From Haplosporangium gracile (lineage: Eukaryota; Mortierellomycota; Mortierellomycetes; Mortierellales; Mortierellaceae): 64,000 bases of DNA. The translations under genes were made by a program, and so were the position numbers. Position 1 is the stretch's first letter; each line of letters starts with the position of its first letter. Under the pieces are notes generated by a model. That model saw only the letters and a program-made list of their open reading frames with translations. It did no database searches and was not told where the DNA came from. This document shows positions 10,278 to 22,072 of the stretch, one piece after another. The DNA is taken from positions 55,837 through 119,836 of the forward strand of contig JAAAUF010000012.1 of NCBI GenBank assembly GCA_015499985.1, read 5' to 3'.

Positions 10278-12562
10278 GTTTTGAGTATTCAATGACTGGT
10301 TGTCTATATTGGCTTAGAGGATACAATACAGAAACAATGGGGGTGCTCCATCGTAAAGACGTTTCTTTTTCTAGTAAAAGGGAGTAAAGAAGGAGTAATA
10401 ACAAACAGGAGACAAAGAGAGACACCATATACACAGCAAAAAAAAAAATGATTAAAGGAGAGACGTAGAACGAGAAAATAAGATAGAAGAGAAGTGAACA
10501 TGATCCCTCATTTTTGTACTGCCTGTCTGAATCGCTGCCTCTCTGTCGGACAAAAATAGTAGCCGCGTCTGCAACCCGAAAAATGTAGGTGGTAACATCT
10601 AACCCCTCTGCCCTGCCTCTCGCAAAACACCCCCTACTTCTCCTCCCCTCCCTTTACTCCCGACTTGAACCTATCTTTACTACCTCTCACTCTCTTCTCC
10701 TTCTCCTTCTCGTTGTTTTTGGTCTCTGCCTCTCCCTCTCCTCTTTGAACCTTTTCCTTTCTGAACACTGTCCATGTGTCCATGGGCCCGAATGGTCGCC
10801 CGAATAGATGGATCCTCAGACCGCCTCTGCATTACTCTGCCCCTCTCTGTCCCTCTATTGCTTCAGCATCGCGCTTTTCTCCCCTTTTCAGACTCATTCC
10901 TTTTTTTCCTTTTCGCAATGCAGTCTGCTTTTCATTGCTACGGCTAGATCTCATCGATGCCTTTTTTTCTACCTTTCCATCCTTCTTTAATGTTTTTACT
11001 TATGCGAAAAACAAGAAAAATGAGGTAAGCTGTTTACTTCCTGCTCCTCTAGAAAAATCTCTAATTTAACCTTCTTCTTTTGTAGAAAGTTGAACTGATA
11101 TCTGAACGAGTTTATTGCTTCTCTGGCCTTTTCTTTGTTTCGCTACTTCTACACTAACACAGCAACTGAATGGTGGATGACAATATTAATGAGAACCGCA
11201 CCAAAGAGAAGGAAGCGGGATGATGTCTCAAGGAGAATAAAAAAATGAGCAATTGTGCCTGGAGCTGGCCTCATCTTTGCATATATTTTTTTTTTCTTTT
11301 TTTGCTTTACGGGCATCAAAAGGGATGGATGGACTTGCCCCTTCTTCTTTCCCTCGGGCCCTTCTGAAAAAAAAAAAAAAAGGGAAACGCCTTCCCATTT
11401 TTTTTTTTCTTCCCTTTCCTCCTTTCTCTTTTTTTTTTTTTTTTATCTTTGCTCCTTTCTGTGCTTCCTTTTTCTTCAGCCCCATCTTATACATTCCATC
11501 CTCTGAACATACAAAACATCTTCTTTTCCATGGCGCATTTCCTTCTTGAATTGACGAAACGGAATCAACGAGGTATTTCTTTTCTTGAATATTTTGTTCA
11601 AAGGGGAAATCAGGAGTAGCTTAGCAGGTAGGAGGGGGGGGGAGGTGCATTCGGAGCAATACGCACATACAAGGAGAACTGACTGGCTGAGTAGGAACCA
11701 AAAGGGAGTACAGGACATGTACAGCTGGGATGGAAACCGCATATACAGAGAACGACAACCACAAGAGCAAGGTCCCTTACTTTTTTTTTTCTTTTTTTAG
11801 CTTGTGAAGGTGAGGGAGGATAGAGAACAAGATGGCTTTTTGGTCGTGCTTTTCTGTTGCATTAACTTTGAAATGGTAGTAGCATACCCCTCTTTTCCAG
11901 CGAATGCATTATCAAGAAATACGTGGGATACAGAAGGACGCAGTAAGAGAAAGACGTACCTATTAAATGTCAATCAATAAATGCAAAAAAGTCGAAATGG
12001 ACAAACGACGCGGCTACAAGTCAGTCATCCATAATAATCTAAAAGGCAGCAACAACAACAGAAGTAACTCTTCTTGAAATCCATGATCGCGTAATCCTAT
12101 TACTGTGGAAATAGGCCTTTATTGTCGTTGGTAACGAATTGAAGGGGGTGAGGTGTTAGCTAGTCAGAAGGGAGAAAAATAAGAACGAGATAGAGAGCGG
12201 AAAGAGAGAGGGGGAGAGGGAGTAGAAAAAGGAGGATGCTCCACTTCTCTCTTTGTAATTCTTCACAGGGTTACGATCACTTTTCACTCGTGGGGCCTGA
12301 CCACCAAATGCACGAATTTTCAGGATATTTTTTGACTATGAAGAACACGCGTCTTTTTTTTTTTTTTTTTGTGCGAAAGCGAAGGAAGCAGCCTTTTTCA
12401 TGATAAAAATAACGAGAGTGTGGCGGCATCGTATTATCATCATTCTCAGGCATTATTTTGGCTAAGCAAAGTTAACAATCGTTAATACATTTCGGCTGGT
12501 AGACAGTGTGGCTTTTTATGAGTCGCAGTTGGTGACTGCAGATCAAACAGATCGTGGCCCTT

Positions 12563-12731
12563 GCGCTTAGTGCCCCTAATCGAATCTGTTCGAATTGACT
12601 ATGATTTGCATTGGGTTTGTGCGCACTCGAATCGAATTCTTGAAGATCTATGAAATTCGATTCGATTGCGCACAAACCCAATGCAAAACATAGTCAATTC
12701 GAACGGATTCGATTAGGAGCACTACTTGCGC
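12563..12731. repeat. Long near-perfect inverted repeat (hairpin)
   Basis: Two arms of about 77 nt (12563-12639 and 12654-12731) are reverse complements with only a handful of mismatches and one small indel, separated by about 14 nt. Central shared blocks include CGAATTGACTATG and TTTGCATTGGGTTTGTGCGC. As RNA it would fold into one long stem. It is not flanked by an evident target-site duplication, and no transposase lies nearby. It could be a foldback or MITE-type element, or a small-RNA precursor. Confidence 0.85.
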
Positions 12732-13005
12732 TTGCTTGCTTCGCCTTCCACACAGAAGAAGAGAGCTGTGTGTCTAAACAGGTGGGGGCACTTGGAAGGT
12801 ACTCGCTGCTCGACAACGTGTTGAGTCCGACAAGATGATTGTTTTTGACAGAATATTAAGGCACGATATCTTTTTTTTTTTAATAATGCGAGCTAAGCAT
12901 ACGTTGCAGAGAACACCACAAAGGAGAATAGGGGGGGAACACCAAGAAGCAGTGTGAGCAGAGTTCAGTTTTTTTTATTAATGCGGTGGTACAAAAGGGT
13001 ACCAT

Positions 13006-14574
13006 TCAAGACACCTCTGGGTGTCTATCCGACTTGTAAGGATGCGAATGCTGTTGGAGGTGGCTGGGGCTGCACCATCCGTTGGACTCTGGTAAAGACT
13101 GTTCCTCCATGCCGCCAGCAGCATGACCTGTCTTGTCCCACGGACTCAGGCTAGGGGAATGGATCGGTGAGCGAGAATGATGTGAGAATCCAGAGGGGGA
13201 GGAGGACAGTGTAGAAGATGGTCCTAAAGGCGAAGTGGGGCCGCTTGGAGAATATGGGATGGATCTTGAGGGAGAGAAGGGGCCGAATGAGGATGAGGTA
13301 GAAGACCACGGCCCTGACGTGGATGAGTATCCTGAGTAGGCTGAAGTGGGCGATGGCGATGGATGGCCATGATATGCGGGCGAGGAAGGCGATCCGAGAT
13401 GGCTGCTAGTGCTGTTCGAGCGTCCATGATTGAAAGGAGGAGGCAACAGCTGAAGGCGTGGCAATGTTTGCCGGTTCATGCGCTTTGCGTACGATCCTGA
13501 CGAAGGGTCGTTTTGAACTTGGTCCAGTGGTGCGAAGGAGCCATCCAATGGCTCCACGATTTTGGGAATAGAGGGGAGTGTTACTGCCATATCGTTAAGG
13601 GATGGTAGTGAAGGCGATGGTGCTCGTGAAGAATCAATGGTGCTTGGGGTAACATAGGATTCTGGCACAGGTGGCTGTAGCGGTGTAAAGTAATGATGAG
13701 GTTCGGGATACTGGTATGAGGGACCCAATTGGGGACTGGACTCTGCTGATTGGGGCGATGGATGAGACCGAGAGTCGTATGATGTATAGGATGGAGAAGA
13801 AGCAGGGCCGATATCAGAGACATAACTATTGTTGTCTCCAAAATGGATTGTAGGTGGTGCAGGAGTAGTAATGATGGTCGGCGGGGAGAGTGTAGAGCCA
13901 TTTTGGAGTGCCTGAAGCTGCTGATTCAGGTTCTCGTTGTGACGAGTCAAGGTTTGAATATGGCTAACTACGTTGCGGAGGATATTCACTCTATGACCTT
14001 TTGAGAGTGAATCGTCCTCCTCCTTTGGTAGCAGATCTGTGAGTTCATCGATGAGCTGATAATTGTAGCGTTATCGTGATTGAGGCAGGAGCAAGACAGG
14101 CATAATAGACAGAGGTATAAAAAAAGGGGGCGGGTTGTCGGTTAAGGGCGGATACATTTAATTGGGAATAAGCAATGCCATTAAAGTTCCTTGATTGTTG
14201 ATTGTCAATAAGCATGGTTTTCATACCTGGTTGATGCAGTCTCTTCGTCGACGCTCAACTCTGTTATGAGTCTCTCGCCTCCTGGTAATCTTATCGAGGG
14301 CCGTCTTCGAGTCAAGAGGCTTTTTGTTGAGGATGTTGACGCCGCCAACATCGTAACCTTTGCAAGTCTTGAACTCTTCAGGGGTGTACTTTCTCAAGAC
14401 ATCGTCGAGCTCGAATGTCATGCGCACCCCTCGAGAATTGGGCTTGCTGTGAGCTGTTGAGGAAGAAGCTGGTGTTGACGATTTGGTGTAAGGCTTTCGT
14501 TGTTTTGGGGGAATGGTCGTTTGGGCTGTTATTTCATGGCGAGATGTTGTGGAGGAAGGAGCATCGACATCCAT
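13006..14574 (-). CDS. bHLH transcription factor
   Basis: 465 aa from two exons, 14227-14574 and 13006-14055, joined across a 171-bp GT-AG intron that splits the basic region from the helix. The basic region THNRVERRRRD carries the His-Glu-Arg triad of class B bHLH proteins that bind CACGTG E-boxes. Helix 1 is INQLIDELTDLLP, the loop contains KEEDDSLSKGHR, and helix 2 is VNILRNVVSHIQTLTRHNENL, continuing as a short coiled segment. The N-terminal part holds a YDVGGVNILNKKPLDSKTAL stretch directly before the basic region. The C-terminal 280 residues are Ser/Pro-rich and probably disordered or activating. MDVDAP was chosen as the start because the upstream sequence is T/C-rich leader. The nearest style is USF/MITF or Esc1; the target genes are unknown. 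Confidence 0.88.
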
Positions 14575-15403
14575 TGCTGTGTGATATGAGGGAATTATGA
14601 ATTCGTATTGGATGGTGGCCTGTGTGTGCGAATGAGTGCGTGGGAAGGGGATTGGAGTAGGAGAGGAGGGATGAGGGAATAATGAAGGGGGTGAGGGTAG
14701 ATCGAGGAGTATGAGGTTGAGATGAGATGATGGCGGATGTGATAACGGAGCAAGAAGAGTGAAATTGAAAGAAGGAAGAGAAGAAGAGAGGAGGTGAGGA
14801 AGAACAAAAGGGGAACGAGGAAGAGTGAGAAGTGAGAGAAGAAAAGAAAAGAAAAGAAGAAGAAGAAGAAGAAGAAGAGAGAGAAAGGAAGAGCACAAAT
14901 AAGCGAGAGAAGGTTTGTGTTGACATTAACGTGCAAATGATTTACCCGGGAGGCTGGAAAGGTGGAGATGGAAAGAAAATCATAAAAAATCATAAAAATG
15001 TCCGCAAGAGAAGGTACAACAGAGAGCCAGGTGTCAATGCTCTCCATTTCAGGCTAGAATGGACAGCAGGCCGGGTCAACAGTCGGGCGTTGTCTGCTTT
15101 AGTGAAAACTGTCCGCGTGGAGGCATCCAAAAGGGGGCAGCAAGACACCTGTTAGCACATAAGTAACTCATAGCCAGTCCAGCCAGCTTCCTGCTCTCAA
15201 AGAGAACCTCTAGAATTCCTTGCGGACTTTTGATTCCTCCCGTGTTTGAATTGATTACAGATCATCATCCGTCGCTTCAGCCTCTGATATTTTTTTCCAT
15301 GAAGCACTCTACCAGCCACCTGACAATTTTTTTTTCCGCCACTGCTCTATCCCGTTTTCACGTCGCACACGACCACAGCACAACACAAAAAACAACATTG
15401 CCC
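14575..15403. other. Divergent intergenic region
   Basis: 829 bp between the start of the bHLH gene (-) and the start of the phosphodiesterase gene (+). It includes a GAA-type purine tract (about 14845-14885) that is pyrimidine-rich in the bHLH sense and probably lies in its leader or promoter. No other gene is seen. Confidence 0.5.
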
Positions 15404-18090
15404 ATGGGCAAAAAGAATAAAAGGCATCCAGCTCAGGATCAGCTTCAACAACATCCGCAACAACAACGGCATCATCCTCGAAGCAAACAACAACGCATGT
15501 TGCTCAGTAGTCACATCATCAACAACGATAACGACAATAATAACTACCACCAACCGCAAAAACAACAGTGGCAAAAGCGACAACAACATCACGCGCAGCA
15601 AGGAAGTATGCTAGTGCGCTCCGTGGGAACTTTAATGCCTCATCGCCCCATGCTGCTCTGAATACTCAACGCTTTGAACAGCGTTCTCTTTGCAATGACC
15701 CCTCCATGGGAGCCATTCTTCATTATTGCTTCCTTTGCGACATTGCTCTCGCCACCGCCACTCACTTCTATATTACTCTCCGTTATGATTATCTAGCAGA
15801 AAACACGCTCGATTCTCGTCGATTACATAGAGAAAACGACCCAGCGCCATCAAATATCAGAACCTCTGAAAAGCACCCCATCGTGATATCGTCTGACGAC
15901 GAAGGCGACAGCAAAGAAAACAGTACTGGTTTCGGCAACCCACATAAGCGACCCATGTGGCGGGCAATACAGCGCAAATGGTCCTCTTCTCCGCATGATC
16001 GATATGGTACGAACTACTCCCTTTGATGTTTCTACGCTCCCTCTTGTTGTCTCTAAACTGACTAAATATTCTCTGAGTACCTTAGATACTTTCACAGTCA
16101 TGACGTACAATTTACTGTCGAAAAGACTGGCCTTGCAGAACCCGCATCTCTACGACAGATGCGCCAAAAGCGACATTAAGTGGGAGAATCGAAGCAAGTT
16201 GTTGATGCAGGAACTCCGATGTATGTACAGTACTGTACCCCGATGAACGACTTTGCTGATACGACAAGAATGTATCTTAACACGAGTTGTGCTAATTGAT
16301 TCTTTGCTTTCGACTTCAATTCTGACTTCAATTAGCTCAAATGCTTGACATTTATTGTCTTCAGGAGATTGACAGAGAACACTATATCGGTTTCTTCCAA
16401 CCTACTTTTCGGGAATGGGGCTACAGTGGGGTCTTCAAGAAGAGAAACGGTGATAAGCCAGACGGATGCGCCATTTTCTTTCGGAACAAGACGTAAGTCA
16501 TATTTCGCCGGTCAAGAGGAAGCCATGAAACCCTTATTTTTTTTTTAGAGCACGACAATTTATTTTCACTCTCTGATTCACTTTTGTCACAGCGTCAAAG
16601 CCGTTCAGCTGCTTGGAGTCAACTTTGACGAGAACGTGTTCACGAAGAAGGAAAATATTGGGATCGTTGGGATATTCGATATCATACATCGTAAGGAAAA
16701 CGAGCGCGCGGAAGCATGCAAATGGGTATTGTAATTATCATTCAAGGCCACAAACGGTGTATTTCGTACGCTCACATTCAATCTTGCCTTCTTCAAACTC
16801 TTCGAACTCGCAATAGAGGAACGGACTAGGAAAGTCTGTTTAGCCACGAGTCATATCATCTTCCATCCAACTTATGGCATGACGAAGATTGCTCAACTTC
16901 GAATGCTCTTGGACAGCGCTAGAGAAATGATCGAGGGGCAAAACACCGATATTCCCATTAGTAATTATATCTAAGCAAACTACGTTGTTCACTTTTTAAT
17001 CTTCGCGGAGTGTACTGTCGTGGCCTTATCTAACGCAAGCGGACCTAAATGTCATTTTCTTGTACTTCTGAATAGTCCTATGTGGCGATTTCAATGCCCT
17101 CCCTTACAGCACCGTGATACGGTATCTGACTGATGGTATGTTTGTAAGTTGTTACAGTTCGAAAGATAAACGTCACCTTTCGCGAACGGTTGCTAAAAAC
17201 TACCTATAAACCCACTTTGACTCGCTTTAGAGAGTATTGATGTGTCAGCGTTGCCAGAGTGGCGCCTGTCAGGTCAACAACAAGCGCACGCTTCTTCCAA
17301 ATTTACGCCTCCCTATGAGAACAAGCTCACTGCATTCCATAGGGCATTCCCCGACAAAGGTCACGGTTTCTCGCCAACTTCGAAAGCTGTCAGTCTTGCA
17401 CCATCCACCAGGAGCAATACAGAGGCAACGACCGCAAAAACCTCAGCTACCACAACAGAGTCCCTAACAACGACTCAGATTCAACCAGCCACGCTAACTT
17501 GGAGTGCTTCTAGTTTGCGGTCACTTATTAGAAAGTCAAAGAGTGAGTGGAGCGAATCAACAGAGTCTACTCCTTCCACCATCACGACCGTCGTCGGTTC
17601 ATCCATCAGCACAAATTCAGCCGACACCAAATCCGCAAACACACACATCATTTTCAATAGTGATGGTAGTAGCAGCAAGGTCACCACCACATCAACCACT
17701 CACATCTCTAAACCAGCCGCCGTGCTATGTCAACCATTCTCCCTGAAATCAGCATACCCCTTTTTTGCGCCAGAAGAGACCGCTCGAAAGCTTGGGAGCA
17801 ACCGTGCAGTCAAGGGCGGGCCGTGGACGACATTCCACTCGGGCGGCCAGGTTGTCTGCGACTACATCTTTTATGGACATCTTCGAGTTCCCGTGACACC
17901 TACTGTGACTAATTCGTTGACTTCTATTTCAGACTCCATGTCCACTACCGCTGTTCCACAAAAGCTTCAGGTCGATGGGATCTTGGAGTTGCCCTGTGCC
18001 GATTTGCGTCGGAAGCGTATCCAGAGTCTGCCTTGCTCAGAGTTTGGGTCAGACCATCTCTCCTTGGTTGCTAGATTCGAGTTTGTCTGA
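15404..18090 (+). CDS. CCR4/Angel/Ngl-type endonuclease-exonuclease-phosphatase (EEP) protein
   Basis: About 660 aa in eight proposed exons. The catalytic core starts TFTVMTYNLLSKRLALQ and shows the EEP active-site set: Asn in MTYN, Glu in YCLQEID, Asp and Asn in CGDFNALPYS, and Asp-His in FGSDHLSL. Introns at about 16005-16085, 16218-16335, 16492-16591, 16691-16813, 16961-17075 and 17137-17231 all restore frame. The family (Ccr4, nocturnin, Angel, yeast Ngl1-3) removes poly(A) tails or trims RNA 3' ends; the sequence resembles the Ngl/Angel branch, with no LRR region. Unusual here are a Gln/His-rich N terminus that needs a 62-bp intron (15507-15568), and a Ser/Thr-rich insertion of about 130 residues (about 17380-17780) inside the catalytic domain. 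The start at MGKKNKRHP is the least certain part. Confidence 0.85.
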
Positions 18091-18572
18091 TCCGTCACCC
18101 TTACTCTTTTTCGTGTTGAACTGTGAATAAAAGCGAGATGACCTGCCCCAAGACTCATGGCGGATCTTTATGATCACAGCAATGAAGGCGAGTAAGTAAC
18201 TAATACATGCATAAGGGAAAACTAGGGGTATGATATTGAGAGAAAAGGAGAAAAATTGATATTGAAAAAAAAACCGAATCGAACTAAATTGTTTAATGAG
18301 GCTGACACGAAGGGAGAGTGTGTGTAGGATGAAGAGAAAAAACGCAAAGGAGTCGGCAAAGCGAACGTGCTCCTGAAAAAAAGTCGCGAGAAGAAAAAAA
18401 AGAAAGAAGTGTGCTCTGGCGGCAAAACAAGGATCGTCCTGAAGTTTTTTGCGCCCAGAACGTCTCTCTCAGATTCCTTCTGTTCAAGTTGATGAGTTTC
18501 CCTCCATTTGGTCTCCATTTTCCGCTTTCCTCCCCTTCCGTGTTGGTTGTGTTCATCCTGCAAGAAACATAT
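18091..18572. other. Convergent intergenic region
   Basis: 482 bp between the stop codons of the EEP gene (+) and eS30 (-). It probably contains both 3' UTRs. The minus strand carries AATAAA-like A/T patches; no gene is seen. Confidence 0.45.
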
Positions 18573-18894
18573 TTAACCCTTGGTGGACTCGGGGTTGACG
18601 TTCATCTGTTTGATATACAACAAAAAAAAATATAAGGCGTTAGAAAATGTCATTAAACTGACTCTTGAATAAAATGCCAATTTCCTGATAACAACAACGC
18701 GAACGAAGTGTATGATGAGGTCAACTTACGCGACGCTTGCCACCGGGGGCGTTGGTGACGTTGACGAATCTGCGCTTGTAGGTATCACGCTTCTTGGCGC
18801 GACCAGTGAGCTTCTTCTTCTTCTCCTGCTTGGCAACCTTGGGGGTTTGCGACTTGACCTTACCGGCACGAGCCAAAGAACCGTGGACTTTACC
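18573..18894 (-). CDS. RPS30: Small ribosomal subunit protein eS30
   Basis: Component of the 40S subunit. The exon at 18730-18894 encodes [20 protein letters not shown] followed by the Lys-rich core, [22 protein letters not shown] donor joins it to the last exon 18573-18605, [14 protein letters not shown], as in yeast eS30 (GKRRMN...). The mature length is 65 residues plus the initiator, right for the family (yeast 63). There is no ubiquitin-like fusion visible, unlike animal FAU. The initiator Met must come from an upstream exon, because an acceptor (CAATAG) directly precedes the Gly codon. An ATG followed by GT lies at 19650-19652 and would give a 750-bp first intron, which is common in ribosomal protein genes. 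That exon is unproven. Confidence 0.92.
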
Positions 18895-19850
18895 CTATTG
18901 TTCCGTAATCAATGATTATTTCCGTGGCTGTTAGGGAACGATGTTCTGCTGCACCTTTGGACTAATTGGTATGTGTGTGGTTGGAGACAGTGGATGAAGA
19001 ACTGCTGACGAAAAGGCTCCTGAACTGCGTCGTATTTTGTTGTGGTTGTGAGACATCTCTGTATCACGGGCTGGGAAAAGTCCTTCGCCGCAGTCGGTGT
19101 GCATAAGAGTTCCCTCCTGGCTGGTTTTTTTTTTTTCCTCGTCCTGTCAAAACTAACTGATGGTATTCAGGTTTCGAGTTGTCGTATATGGATGACGGGG
19201 TTCTTGGCGTCCGGCAGTCTCTCCAGGAAAGGTTGCTGAATCAGCGTTTCTGCATGCAAAAACGTATAAACTGCAGTTTCTCCTTGGCTTTTGCTGAAGA
19301 ATAAAGAGGTTTGTCGCTGGGTGAGCTGGGCCTGGACTTTCGCTGTTGACTCCTCCTTCTGCCGGCATCTCTGTCGTAACGACTATACTCCTGGTTGCGG
19401 CACGTATGAAAGTCCGCCCCAGTGTCTGCCACCAAGTCGAGCCCCACTTGCACAAAAGATGTCTGTAATGCCATCACTGTCGGCGATGTTGGGTTCCAGG
19501 CACTCCAGAGTTTTGGACGATAATTTCCGTATGGTTTCTGCAAGTCGATAGTTCGATTCCATGCTGGTTCCGCCATCAGTATCGATGGATAGACTGATCG
19601 ATGGGTTTATAACAACCCATCATTATATTTGGCAGTAGGGTCGTAGTACCATTTTTGATAATTTGTGTGAGAGAAAGGAACCTCCCAGTCCTGGGACTGG
19701 AACATCCTCTTTCAACCTTCCTTTCCTCGCTGCACGTGACTTGAACTTTACAGAAAGTTTGGCAGGGCCCATGCCGTTTCTTATGTCCTTCTCTTACGCC
19801 TTTGTTTCGTCATTCGCACTTTTCTTTCTCACACAACGAACGACAACACA
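18895..19850. other. Region between eS30 and the DJ-1-like gene
   Basis: About 950 bp. Probably contains the long first intron of eS30 and, in its last 200 bp (19653-19850), a promoter shared with the divergent DJ-1-like gene. No snoRNA was recognised on the minus strand by C/D box pairs, although ribosomal protein introns often host them. Confidence 0.45.
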
Positions 19851-20647
19851 ATGACAGGAGCGAACAAGACACGAGCACTGGTGCTTATTGCTGATGGCAC
19901 TGAGGAAATGGAGGCCGTCATTACCAGTACATCCACCCACCCCTTCCCACCGTCATTCTCCTCGCGTCATCATTACTCTTTTTTTTTTATTTTTTTTGGA
20001 TAGTCAGCTTGCCCTGAATATTGACGCGCTTTTTTCTTTTTTTTNNNNNNNNNNCGCGGGCTCAAATTTTTTTTTTTTTCTTTTCCCAACTAGTCGACGT
20101 GCTGGTGAGAGGAGGGATCGAAGTGACGATCGCCAACACAAACCCGAGCGAATCCTCCGCAGAATCCATCAAATGCTCTCGTGGGGTCCGCATCGTCCCT
20201 GACACCCACCTCTCGGCCCTCCCCCTCCCCACCCCCGCAGATCCCGACTCATCCTTCTATTACGACGTCCTTATGGTCCCTGGCGGTGGGCCCGGTGCGC
20301 AAACCATGGCCGCCTCAACACTGGTCCATCAATGGGTCCAAGCCCATTACGCCAAACCGGGCGTACTTCTTGCAGCCGTCTGTGCAGGACCCACGGTCCT
20401 GAAGGCCGCTGGTGTTGCTCGGGGTGCACAAGTGACCTCTCATCCGAGTGTTCGTGATCAGCTGAAGGATTATTTTGAGTATCGGGATGATGTCAAGGGG
20501 AGCGAGATTGTCGTCAAGGATGAGAAGGCGCAGTTGATGACGAGTCGTGGACCGGGGTCGACTTTTGAACTAGCACTGAGGATTGTTGAGGAGCTCAAGG
20601 GAAAGGAGGTTATGGAATCTGTTCGTGCTCCCATGATGTTCCCTTAG
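19851..20647 (+). CDS. DJ-1/PfpI family protein (Park7-like)
   Basis: 209 aa from two exons: 19851-19926 and 20094-20647. The first exon reads MTGANKTRALVLIADGTEEM and holds the conserved Glu of the ADGTEE motif. The second contains the DVLMVPGGG turn and the nucleophile elbow LLAAVCAGPTVL with the reactive Cys. The ending TSRGPGSTFELALRIVEEL is typical of eukaryotic DJ-1. Members of the family are reported as glyoxalase/deglycase-type enzymes and oxidative-stress sensors, probably cytosolic; the exact activity is not readable from sequence. The intron contains a run of ten N (20045-20054) flanked by poly-T, so its true length is unknown, but the splice sites and frame are intact. Confidence 0.92.
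20045..20054. other. Assembly gap (10 N)
   Basis: Ten ambiguous bases sit inside the DJ-1-like intron, bordered on both sides by T-homopolymers. The flanking repeats suggest a sequencing or assembly failure at low-complexity DNA rather than missing coding sequence. Confidence 0.98.
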
Positions 20648-20897
20648 GTAAACAGCTTGCAGTCGACTCACAGGTCATCGATTGCTCACAGCTTAGGAAC
20701 ATTTGCACAATTGACAAGCGAACAATAAAACAACGTAAGAAGATATTAGGTATTCTTTTGTTTTTTATTTGAAAGGGTAAAAACGAATGTTAGGTATCAC
20801 AAAATAAAGTAAAGGGTGTTATTTGACAGGAAAACCAAATGGACATCATGAACTAGCTCAGCTAGAATGGTCCTTTGTTGGTATTTTTGGTATTCAT

Positions 20898-21840
20898 TTA
20901 CAAAATGGAGCAAGCCCGCTTGCGCATCTTGAAGATTCGAGACTGCATCGCTGCCTTGACGGCGGCATTGAAGACCCCGGGTAGGCCCTTACCCGTCTTG
21001 GCTGAGCACTCAAAGTATTTGCAGTGCAACGTTGCAGCCACTGCCGCGCCCTATCAAGTGATGGAGTAAAATTAGAGACAATCAGACATTAGTGATCGGA
21101 ATACGCGTCCAGAAGAGTTTCAGGAACGACTACGTCTCAGGGCACAGTTGATACGATCCCTACTCTTTTAAAACAACAAAAACCAATAAACTTACTCTCT
21201 CGGTAGACACAAAACGCTCCTTATCCTCCGCCGTAAGGGCCTCATCTCTAAGATCCGTCTTAAGGCCCACAACAATCTTGGGTGCGTCCGGCAAGAAATG
21301 TTCTAATTCCGGGTACCATTTCTCGGTCAAGTTGTCCAAACTCGAGTATGCGTCGACCGCAAAACACATCAGGACCACGTCTGATTCTGGGTATGATAGG
21401 GGCCGGAGACGGTCATAATCTTCTTGGCCAGCTGTATCCCACAACGATAGCTCGATCTGTTGCTTGCCGCAATTGACCATCATTGTGTAGTTCTCAAACA
21501 CTGTTGGCACATATTTCTGTTCATTGGTGAAGAATGTAAAGGGAGGGAGAAAGAAGGAAAGGGGAAGGAGTGAGTTTTAAGCCGTTTTAACCGTGGATAT
21601 TATTAACATGTGCGAGGAGGCTGTGTGGTGTGGTGCGTTGTGAGCTGTGGTTTATGCGAGGACATCTACGATTACTTTGCCACCAAACTAGACATGGCAA
21701 AGTATAGCAAAGGAAACAAAATGAGGATTCCACTTTTTGTTTCGTACCTTGGGGAACTCGTTCTTGGAGTGCACCATAAGCATACACGTCTTGCCGCAGC
21801 CACCATCACCAACAACGACAAGCTTTTTACGGATTTCTGG
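20898..21840 (-). CDS. Rho-family small GTPase (first exon not located)
   Basis: 188 residues in three visible exons (21748-21840, 21196-21516, 20898-21050). The P-loop is GDGGCGKT, switch [10 protein letters not shown], switch [20 protein letters not shown], specificity motif GLKTDL and SAK motif ECSAKTGKG. The end is a polybasic stretch plus a CAAX box, [10 protein letters not shown]. The final Leu predicts geranylgeranylation and membrane anchoring. The [16 protein letters not shown] and [13 protein letters not shown] segments mark a Rho protein, not Rac or Cdc42; the subfamily (Rho1, 2, 3 or 4) is not fixed. Rho GTPases direct cell-wall synthesis and actin polarity in fungi. The exon at 21840 begins after an acceptor (CACTAG) with [10 protein letters not shown], so a short initiator exon must lie upstream, in 21850-23300; I could not identify it. 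Confidence 0.9.
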
Positions 21841-22023
21841 CTAGTGTGCGATATGGGCAAACGGAATAAAAAAGAATGATCAGTTACGGAGCCCGAACTA
21901 TGCTTATACCGTCTTAACTAAACAGTGTAACTATGACGATATGGTTGGACAAGATCTTGTGTACCATTGCAAGCTGCGGTATTTGATATATTCGGAATCG
22001 GGGGTTAGAGAGAGAGAGGGGGA

Positions 22024-22072
<49 letters not shown>

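Larger units (their letters stand above)
10143..13005. other. Gene-poor 2.9-kb region
   Basis: Contains long C/T-rich stretches (10600-11060), poly-A and poly-T runs (about 11290-11440, 12354-12370) and a large inverted repeat at 12563-12731. Frames here are short, low in complexity and lack splice-consistent partners. I see no tRNA or rRNA. A non-coding transcript is possible but nothing in the sequence proves one. Confidence 0.5.

Noticed and set aside
12472..12838. Two small opposite-strand frames with similar peptides (AHKPNA, HSQFE)
   Set aside because: The similarity comes from the inverted repeat itself; the hairpin explains both frames.
19480..19575. tRNA-like text with GTTCGATTCC followed by GGTTCCGCCA
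   Set aside because: The bases around the TTCGATT loop do not form a T-stem, and no matching 5' acceptor strand was found.
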